Shown piece after piece: positions 1-5,163 of a stretch of DNA of 7,436 bases (position 1 is its first letter; each line of letters opens with the position of its first letter). A program made the translations under genes and the position numbers. A model generated the notes under the pieces. The model was not told where the DNA came from. It made no database searches and saw only the letters and a program-made list of their open reading frames with translations. The stretch is from Saprospiraceae bacterium (GTDB lineage: Bacteria > Bacteroidota > Bacteroidia > Chitinophagales > Saprospiraceae): positions 1 to 7,436 of the forward strand of contig JAHDII010000155.1 of assembly GCA_020630895.1 (NCBI GenBank). Direction: 5' to 3'.

Positions 1-90
1 GGTAATAATGGAAAGTTCATTCAACAATTTATTTATATCAATGTTGATCTTTTTTGGATAAAAGCTTTTTTAAAAAGGATGAAGTATTGA
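1..90 (+). CDS. possible C-terminal tail of a truncated gene
   Basis: Frame 1 is open from the window edge to a TGA at 88-90, giving 29 residues that end in WIKAFLKRMKY. The composition is plausible for a protein C-terminus (aromatic and basic residues), but in DNA this A/T-rich an open run of 29 codons arises by chance fairly often, and frame 2 is also open for about the first 60 bases. No domain can be recognised. If real, the gene would converge on the hybrid kinase gene, with the hairpin at 129-156 between them. Sequence left of the window would settle it. Confidence 0.22.
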   Translation, partial: GNNGKFIQQFIYINVDLFWIKAFLKRMKY

Positions 91-120
91 TTATCGTCCG
101 TATTTATTTGAATAAGTTAT

Positions 121-156
121 AATAAAAAACGGAGTATTTTTTGAAAAATACTCCGT
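121..156 (-). terminator. Rho-independent terminator of the regulator/kinase unit
   Basis: A perfect 13-bp inverted repeat has arms ACGGAGTATTTTT (129-141) and AAAAATACTCCGT (144-156) around a 2-nt loop. Read on the minus strand, the stem is followed at once by TTTTTTATT (129 down to 121), the classic intrinsic terminator layout. It lies 44 bases past the stop codon of the hybrid kinase. On the plus strand no T-tract follows directly, so it looks directional for the minus strand. Confidence 0.85.
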
Positions 157-157
157 C

Positions 158-170
158 AGTCTAGTAGACT
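158..170. repeat. short inverted repeat beside the terminator
   Basis: AGTCTA (158-163) and TAGACT (165-170) form a perfect 6-bp inverted repeat around a single G, one base from the terminator stem and between it and the kinase stop codon. The loop is too small for a stable hairpin without opening inner pairs. It may be chance or a minor extension of the transcript-end structure. Confidence 0.35.
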
Positions 171-199
171 TTATTATTTTAATTTGTGTTAATGTCTAT

Positions 200-2155
200 T
201 TATTTTATTACTAATTCTTTTGATAGAATGGACATTATTTTAGCATATAAATTATCTGGTTTTATAGGCTTGGAAAGATAATCATTCATTCCTGTTGCCA
301 AACATTTTTCTGCTTCTTGTTTATTGCTATTTGCGGTAAGAGCAATAATAGGAACAGTACTATGTTCTCTTAGTTTTCTAGTAGCTTCAAACCCATCCAT
401 TACAGGCATATGAAGATCCATTAAGATAAGGTCATAACCATGACTTCTATATTTTTCGACTCCAACAAGCCCATTTTCAGCAATATCTACTGTTACAAGT
501 GGTGACCAAGAGGTTAACACTTTTTTCGTGGCTAATTGATTGAGGAAATGATCTTCTACTAATAATATTTTTAATGCTTGGTTCGGTTTGCTTTCTGAGG
601 TGATAGAAAATTCTTTACTATATTTAACAGGAATATTAATAGAAAAAGTAGAGCCTTTTCCTTCTTGACTTTGAATGTCTATAGTTCCATTAAGACTTTT
701 AGTCAATTTATTAATAATAGCCATTCCTAATTGCTTTTTATCTTCTTGTTGATATTGTATTTGAAGTAAAATATCAGAGTCTAATAATTCTTTTCTTTTT
801 AAATAAGAAATTCCTTTTCCATTATCCTGGACATTAATGACTAGATTAAAAGTATCATTATTTGAATCTATAGAGTTAGAAGAAAGAATAATTTTTACAT
901 ATCCACTTTCTGGATCTGTATATTTGATAGCATTATCAATAAGATTGTATAATATTTGACTTAATTTATTGCTATCTGTTTTCAAAACTTTAGGAATAGA
1001 TGGAGCAATTTCAAAATGTAAATCTATATTTTTTTGAGTAGCTTTTAATTGTACTAATTGTTTTGTTCTTTGAACAAAATCTATAAGATCTATTTCTTCC
1101 TCTTCTATTTCTATTTTATCAGAAACAAGCATTGAGAAATTCAATAAATTATTAATAGAAATAGATAAATCATCAACAGAAGATCTTAAACCTGCCATTA
1201 AATCTGTTTCAATAGTACCCAATTCTGTATTAGAAAGAACATAAGATAAATTAAGGATAGAAGAAAGAGGAGTTCTAATATGAAAACCCATATCAGCTAA
1301 AACTTCATCTTTCATTTTAGATGATTGAATATTTATATTTTTTTCTATAACAAGTTCTTCATGTTGTTTGCGTTCCGTAATATCTTGTATTCCTCCAACA
1401 ATTAAGAATTTATCAGTAATATCATCATAATATACTTTTGCATGAATTAAAACATAACGAATAGAACGACCATTAACAATAATTTTATGTTCTAGTTTAT
1501 GGCGTTGTCCATCTTTTGCTGCATTCTCAAAAAATACTTTAACTTCATCTTTTTCATCAAAATGAACACTATTAAGATAATCATTTAATGTAGGATTGAT
1601 AGAATTAGGAGCATAACCTAAAATACGAAATACTTCTTCGGTCCATACCATTTGATTGGTAACAAGATCAATTTCAAAATTACCAAAGTTAGCCATTTTT
1701 TGAGCTTCGAGATATTGTCTTTTACTGATAGACAAATTTCTAACAGTTTGAGCCAGTTTATCTTGAACTTTATGTCTTTGAACAGCATATTTAATAACTC
1801 TACCTAATAATTTTCCATCATATTCTCCTTTAAGAAGATAGTCTTGAGCACCCGCTTTTATAGCTTGATTTCCAACAATATCATCATTAAGCCCTGTCAT
1901 TACAATTACAGGTTTATTCTTTACTTTTTCTAGAAAAGCAGTAACTGTTTTGAAACCATTACTATCAGGTAAAGATAAATCAAGTAATATAATATCAGGA
2001 TCTGTTGAATTAGCTAATTCTATGCCTTCATACAAAGTATCAATGTGCTGCAAATGATGTTTAATTTTAGCATCATTAAGTAAAATAGACACTAATTTTG
2101 CATCCGCAGGATTATCTTCAATGAGTAGAATGTGAGTTAAGTTTTTTTGTTTCAT
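200..2155 (-). CDS. hybrid sensor protein: REC-PAS-HisKA-HATPase-REC, with atypical kinase core
   Basis: A 651-residue cytoplasmic hybrid histidine kinase with no signal peptide or membrane segment. An N-terminal receiver spans residues ~7-125 (acidic E13/D14, phospho-Asp D59, T87, K109). A PAS/PAC sensor domain spans ~155-262 and ends in DITERK. A HisKA segment follows at ~278-345, then an HATPase_c domain at ~390-511 (N-box N404/N408/K411, G1 box DNGKGI at 444-449). A C-terminal receiver spans ~528-645 (E534/D535, D580, T607, K629). The H-box reads MGFHIRTP (289-296) instead of the usual MSHEIRTP, so Phe291 occupies the phospho-His position and His292 the usual Glu position. The G2 box reads KKQLGMAI (473-480) instead of GTGLGLAI. 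Kinase activity is therefore uncertain; both receivers look functional. The ATG at 2155 was chosen because the upstream extension begins at a TTG inside the preceding gene and adds 23 residues of non-domain sequence. It is probably cotranscribed with the regulator 32 bp upstream. The PAS ligand is unknown. Confidence 0.93.
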   Translation of the reverse strand: MKQKNLTHILLIEDNPADAKLVSILLNDAKIKHHLQHIDTLYEGIELANSTDPDIILLDLSLPDSNGFKTVTAFLEKVKNKPVIVMTGLNDDIVGNQAIKAGAQDYLLKGEYDGKLLGRVIKYAVQRHKVQDKLAQTVRNLSISKRQYLEAQKMANFGNFEIDLVTNQMVWTEEVFRILGYAPNSINPTLNDYLNSVHFDEKDEVKVFFENAAKDGQRHKLEHKIIVNGRSIRYVLIHAKVYYDDITDKFLIVGGIQDITERKQHEELVIEKNINIQSSKMKDEVLADMGFHIRTPLSSILNLSYVLSNTELGTIETDLMAGLRSSVDDLSISINNLLNFSMLVSDKIEIEEEEIDLIDFVQRTKQLVQLKATQKNIDLHFEIAPSIPKVLKTDSNKLSQILYNLIDNAIKYTDPESGYVKIILSSNSIDSNNDTFNLVINVQDNGKGISYLKRKELLDSDILLQIQYQQEDKKQLGMAIINKLTKSLNGTIDIQSQEGKGSTFSINIPVKYSKEFSITSESKPNQALKILLVEDHFLNQLATKKVLTSWSPLVTVDIAENGLVGVEKYRSHGYDLILMDLHMPVMDGFEATRKLREHSTVPIIALTANSNKQEAEKCLATGMNDYLSKPIKPDNLYAKIMSILSKELVIK

Positions 2156-2187
2156 GTTTATAATATATTTGAAATAATGGGTTTTAC

Positions 2188-2640
2188 TTATGCATAAGAA
2201 GGAAGAATAACAGTGGATAACCAAAAATCTTCAATTAATTCAATAACTTTGGAAAAAGCATCAAAATCTACAGGTTTGTTGATATAACAATTCGCATGAA
2301 GATTATAACTTTGCTTGATATCTGATTCTGCTACAGATGTTGTTAATACAATAACAGGAATTCTTCTTAAATCTGAATCTGCTTTGATGTCTTCTAAAAC
2401 TTCTCTTCCATCTTTTTTAGGAAGGTTCAAGTCTAATAAGACTAGTTCAGGAGTTTCAGCATTAGAATATTTATTTCGCTTTCTCAAAAAGTCAATAGCT
2501 TCTACTCCATCTGTTACAACAGATAGTTCTATTGGAATCTTACTATCTTTAAAAGCTTCTTGAGTTAATCTAATATCGCCAGGGTTATCTTCTATTAATA
2601 GAATTTTGGCAGCCTTTCTTTTATTTCTCATAGTTTTCAT
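2188..2640 (-). CDS. single-domain response regulator, Rcp1/CheY-like
   Basis: A 150-residue protein made almost entirely of one receiver domain (~11-140), with no output domain. Visible features are the acidic pair E17/D18, phospho-acceptor D70 in LLDLNLP, the Thr pair T100/T101 and the conserved K122 in NKP. The IEDNPGD start, the LTTS and NCYINKP segments and the terminal DFWL fit the Rcp1 family, which passes phosphoryl groups between histidine kinases and partners rather than binding DNA. A basic stretch (residues 5-11) precedes the domain. The ATG at 2640 is taken as the start, but an in-frame ATG at 2631 (residue 4) is nearly as good. It is the first gene of a two-gene minus-strand unit with the hybrid kinase. 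That kinase's N-terminal receiver shares the IEDNPxD opening, so the two receivers may be related. Its actual phosphodonor cannot be read from the sequence. Confidence 0.93.
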   Translation of the reverse strand: MKTMRNKRKAAKILLIEDNPGDIRLTQEAFKDSKIPIELSVVTDGVEAIDFLRKRNKYSNAETPELVLLDLNLPKKDGREVLEDIKADSDLRRIPVIVLTTSVAESDIKQSYNLHANCYINKPVDFDAFSKVIELIEDFWLSTVILPSYA

Positions 2641-2837
2641 TAAAATAGATATGATGATATATGAATTTTACGATGCCTCTATTAAAATGTTGCAGCTATA
2701 AGAAAAAATGTTTATATGTAATTGATAACTATTAAGACTATTCTTGGCAGTTAGTATATTTTATGGTATGATTTTGGCATAATAAGTTTTTATAAATTAA
2801 TATTTAGATGTTTTAATTTGTTCTAAATCCAAAAAAT

Positions 2838-2845
2838 CAAATATA
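2838..2845 (-). promoter_or_regulatory. candidate -7 promoter element for the regulator/kinase unit
   Basis: On the minus strand these bases read TATATTTG, an exact match to the Bacteroidota -7 consensus TAnnTTTG. No clear TTTG/TTG -33 element lies 17-23 bases further upstream. Transcription would begin near 2831, leaving an unusually long leader of about 190 nt before the ATG at 2640. It is the only exact minus-strand match I found between 2641 and 2924. Confidence 0.4.
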
Positions 2846-2852
2846 ATATTTG
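2838..2852. repeat. 15-bp quasi-palindrome between divergent promoters
   Basis: CAAATAT (2838-2844) and ATATTTG (2846-2852) form a perfect 7-bp inverted repeat around one A. One arm lies within the minus-strand -7 candidate and the other contains the TTTG of the plus-strand -33 candidate. This placement would suit a dimeric regulator acting in both directions, but it also arises whenever two promoter elements with similar sequence face away from each other. Confidence 0.45.
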
Positions 2853-2880
2853 GCAATATGCTTTTCTTGTAGTATATTTG
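2849..2880 (+). promoter_or_regulatory. Bacteroidota-type promoter for the small secreted protein gene
   Basis: TTTG (2849-2852) is followed after 20 bases by TATATTTG (2873-2880), matching the Bacteroidota primary sigma consensus TTTG-N(17-23)-TAnnTTTG. The expected start of transcription is near 2886-2888, giving a leader of about 38 nt that is strongly A/T-rich just before the ATG at 2925. This is a complete two-element match and the best promoter in the window. Confidence 0.65.
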
Positions 2881-2924
2881 GTCTGTTTTGTGAGAAAACA
2901 TTTTAAATTTATAAAAAAATTAAT

Positions 2925-3317
2925 ATGTTTAAGAATCAATTAGTATTCACAAAAAACTTAACTTTTGTTTTTGTTTTATTTCTATTTTCATCGACTATAA
3001 CGGCTCAAAACTCTCCTTCTGTAGTCTCTATTGAAGAAGAAGAAAATTTGGTTATTATAAATAATAACGATCAAAGTTTGTTAATTCCTTCTGATGTAGA
3101 TAAAAATAAATACTATATTGATTTAGAGTTATTAAATGGTAATTTAAGTGATTTAAATATCTTGAAAGAAAGTGAGGTCATTTGGTCTAGTTCTTTGGCT
3201 GAAGTTCCTAAAAGTGCTTTGTATGAATTAGATTTATCAGAAATGAATAAAGGAAGTTATATTCTTCAAATACGAACCTTCAAAGAAGACATCAAAAAAG
3301 AAATTGTAATTCAATAG
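2925..3317 (+). CDS. small secreted protein with T9SS sorting-domain-like C-terminus
   Basis: A 130-residue protein with a clear Sec signal peptide: basic N-terminus, hydrophobic core at ~12-22, and likely cleavage after A27 in TITA|Q, a common Bacteroidota cleavage context. The mature part begins with a short acidic stretch (EEEE at 37-40). Residues ~63-130 alternate hydrophobic and polar residues like a beta sandwich and end in DLSEMNKGSYILQIR followed by a Lys-rich strand. That pattern resembles the LxxGxYxLxI ending of type IX secretion type A sorting domains and of small DUF3244-like proteins. The mature region before this domain is only about 35 residues, so there is little room for a cargo domain. 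It may be a free-standing periplasmic or surface domain. The function is unknown and the family assignment is by pattern only. It is monocistronic, with a strong promoter upstream and a strong terminator downstream. Confidence 0.8.
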   Translation: MFKNQLVFTKNLTFVFVLFLFSSTITAQNSPSVVSIEEEENLVIINNNDQSLLIPSDVDKNKYYIDLELLNGNLSDLNILKESEVIWSSSLAEVPKSALYELDLSEMNKGSYILQIRTFKEDIKKEIVIQ

Positions 3318-3330
3318 AAAATATTTTTTT

Positions 3331-3374
3331 ATAAAAAAGGGGAAAACTTCTAAAGTTTTCCCCTTTTGCTTTTT
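3331..3374. terminator. bidirectional Rho-independent terminator
   Basis: A perfect 15-bp inverted repeat, AAAAGGGGAAAACTT (3335-3349) and AAGTTTTCCCCTTTT (3353-3367), closes a 3-nt loop. It has T-rich flanks in both readings: TTTTGCTTTTT on the plus strand and TTTTTTAT on the minus strand. It lies between the stops of two converging genes, 17 bases past the secreted protein gene and 31 past the ABC-F gene, so it can serve both transcripts. Confidence 0.9.
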
Positions 3375-3398
3375 AATATTAAAAAATGCTTCAATATA

Positions 3399-5018
3399 TT
3401 ATTGATACATGGATTCTCTTAGAGTTCTAATTGTTTCATCTCTAAGATATTCATCAAATGACATTAACTTATCAATTGTTCCTTTAGGAGTAATTTCTAT
3501 AATTCTATTTGCTACTGTTTTCATGAAATGTTGATCATGAGAAGTAAAAATCATATTGCCAGGAAATTCTATTAAAGCATTATTAAAAGCAGTAATAGAT
3601 TCTAAATCTAAATGATTAGTTGGCTCATCTAATAATAAGAAATTTGGATTTTGAAGCATCATTCTAGAAAGCATACATCTTACTTTCTCTCCTCCAGAAA
3701 GAACACTAGATTGTTTTAATACTTCTTCTCCAGAAAATAACATTCGTCCTAAAAAGCCTCTAATAAAGACTTCATCTTTTTCTGTAGAATATTGTCTCAG
3801 CCAATCCATTAAACTTAAATCGTGGCTACCACTGAAAAATTCTGAATTTTCATTCGGTAAATAAGCAGGAGTAATTGTAATACCAAATTTGAAATATCCC
3901 GAATCTGCTTTTAGATTATCATTTAGAATTTCAAAAAAATGGGTGAGAGCTAAACTATCTTTAGAATACAGAGCAATTTTTTCTCCTTTATTCATTGTAA
4001 ATGAAATATTAGAAAATAGTTTTTTTCCATCTAATGATTTAGAAAGATGACTCACTTCTAAAATTTGATCTCCAGGGGCTCTTTCAGGCTTAAAATGGAT
4101 AAAAGGATATTTTCTGCTAGAAGGTTGAATATCTTCTATTTTTAATTTCTCTAATGCTTTTTTTCTACTAGTAGCTTGTTTTGATTTGGCAGCATTCGCA
4201 CTAAAACGTTGGATGAATTCCATCATTTCCTTGCGTTTTTGTTCATTCTTCTTGTTCTTGTTCTGCATTTGTTTGAGCATCAATTGACTAGATTCATACC
4301 AAAAAGAATAGTTTCCTGTATAGATTTTCACCTTTTTAAAATCAATATCTGCAATATGGGTACACACCATATCTAAAAAATGACGATCATGACTTACTAC
4401 AATTACAATATTTTTATATTCTGCTAAAAAATCTTCTAACCAAATCACTGTTTCGGCATCTAAATCATTGGTAGGCTCATCTAATAACAATATATCAGGA
4501 TTGCCAAATAATGCTTGAGCTAATAAAATTCGTACCTTTTGAGGACCAGTTAAATCTTTCATTGAAGTATAATGAAATTCTTCTTTTAATCCTAAATTGC
4601 TTAATAACTCTGCTGCATCACTTTCTGCTTCATAACCTCCCATTTCTCCAAAATCAGCTTCTAATTCACTTGCTCGAAGCGCATCTTTTTCGCTTAAATC
4701 AGGATCTGCCCAAAGCGCATCTTTTTCTATCATAATATCATACAAATGTTTATGACCCATCATAACGGTATGAATAGGATGATACTCGTCAAATTCAAAG
4801 TGATTTTGTTTGAGCACTGCCATTCTTAAACCTGGAGCAATATCTATATGTCCTGTAGTAGAAAGAATTTCGCCTGAAAGTATTTTTAAAAATGTAGATT
4901 TTCCAGCACCATTTGCACCAATAACACCATAACAGTTTCCCGAGGTAAATTTGATATTTACATCATCAAAAAGTACTCTTTTCCCATATTGCAGTGATAA
5001 ATCAGAAATCGTAATCAT
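3399..5018 (-). CDS. ABC-F ATPase, YbiT-like, with degenerate second ATP site
   Basis: A 539-residue soluble protein with two ABC ATPase domains and no membrane segments, the layout and length of YbiT (about 530 aa). ABC-F proteins bind the ribosomal E site and modulate or rescue translation. Domain 1 (~1-240) has Walker A GANGAGKST (34-42), signature LTGPQ (156-160), Walker B LLLDEP with E181, and switch H210. A basic interdomain linker follows (~240-310, many Lys and Gln, RFSANAAKSKQATSR), corresponding to the tRNA-contacting segment. Domain 2 (~318-525) has signature LSGGE (440-444), Walker B with D464/E465 and H494, but its Walker A position reads YSKDSLALTH (351-360): Leu358 replaces the Lys and the glycines are gone. 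The reading frame is intact throughout, so this is not a frameshift. The ATG at 5018 begins directly with the first strand of domain 1. It has its own promoter and a shared terminator. No resistance role is implied. Confidence 0.95.
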   Translation of the reverse strand: MITISDLSLQYGKRVLFDDVNIKFTSGNCYGVIGANGAGKSTFLKILSGEILSTTGHIDIAPGLRMAVLKQNHFEFDEYHPIHTVMMGHKHLYDIMIEKDALWADPDLSEKDALRASELEADFGEMGGYEAESDAAELLSNLGLKEEFHYTSMKDLTGPQKVRILLAQALFGNPDILLLDEPTNDLDAETVIWLEDFLAEYKNIVIVVSHDRHFLDMVCTHIADIDFKKVKIYTGNYSFWYESSQLMLKQMQNKNKKNEQKRKEMMEFIQRFSANAAKSKQATSRKKALEKLKIEDIQPSSRKYPFIHFKPERAPGDQILEVSHLSKSLDGKKLFSNISFTMNKGEKIALYSKDSLALTHFFEILNDNLKADSGYFKFGITITPAYLPNENSEFFSGSHDLSLMDWLRQYSTEKDEVFIRGFLGRMLFSGEEVLKQSSVLSGGEKVRCMLSRMMLQNPNFLLLDEPTNHLDLESITAFNNALIEFPGNMIFTSHDQHFMKTVANRIIEITPKGTIDKLMSFDEYLRDETIRTLRESMYQ

Positions 5019-5040
5019 TGTATATTTTTTAATTTTGCTG

Positions 5041-5048
5041 CAAAGGTA
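5041..5048 (-). promoter_or_regulatory. -7 promoter element for the ABC-F gene
   Basis: The minus strand reads TACCTTTG followed by CAG, a textbook Bacteroidota -7 element. Transcription would start near 5034-5035, leaving a leader of only about 16 A/T-rich nucleotides before the ATG at 5018. The -33 region has no clean TTG at the expected spacing. The element is also one arm of an inverted repeat (AAGGTA 5043-5048, TACCTT 5055-5060). Confidence 0.6.
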
Positions 5049-5163
5049 GTGAAATACCTTAGAAACTATATTTTGTAATGAAAATCTTAAAAAAATAAAA
5101 TGATGAGTGTTTCAATAAATCTTGTTATATATTTATCGTTTAATTTAAAATACCACAAAGGAG

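Noticed and set aside
2156..2224. N-terminal extension of the hybrid kinase to a TTG at 2224
   Set aside because: It would overlap the end of the regulator gene, add 23 residues rich in Tyr, Cys and His that match no domain, and use TTG when an ATG at 2155 directly precedes the receiver domain.
2315..2563. 82-codon open frame on the plus strand
   Set aside because: It is wholly antisense to the receiver domain of the response regulator; its Ser/Thr-rich composition is what the reverse complement of that gene gives.
4511..4735. 74-codon open frame on the plus strand
   Set aside because: It lies entirely antisense to the conserved first ATPase domain of the ABC-F gene and encodes a low-complexity Leu-rich product.
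3399..5018. Antibiotic-resistance role for the ABC-F gene
   Set aside because: The protein matches the housekeeping YbiT type along its whole length, lacks a mobile context, and shows no recognisable feature of resistance subfamilies.
5128..5135. TATATTTA as a promoter for the M1 peptidase gene
   Set aside because: It differs from TAnnTTTG at the final base, and no TTTG or TTG lies at the proper upstream distance, so I do not assign a promoter here.
5157..5163. AGGAG before the peptidase ATG as a functional Shine-Dalgarno site
   Set aside because: It abuts the start codon with no spacer, so normal pairing and start selection are unlikely; Bacteroidota rely little on this interaction.
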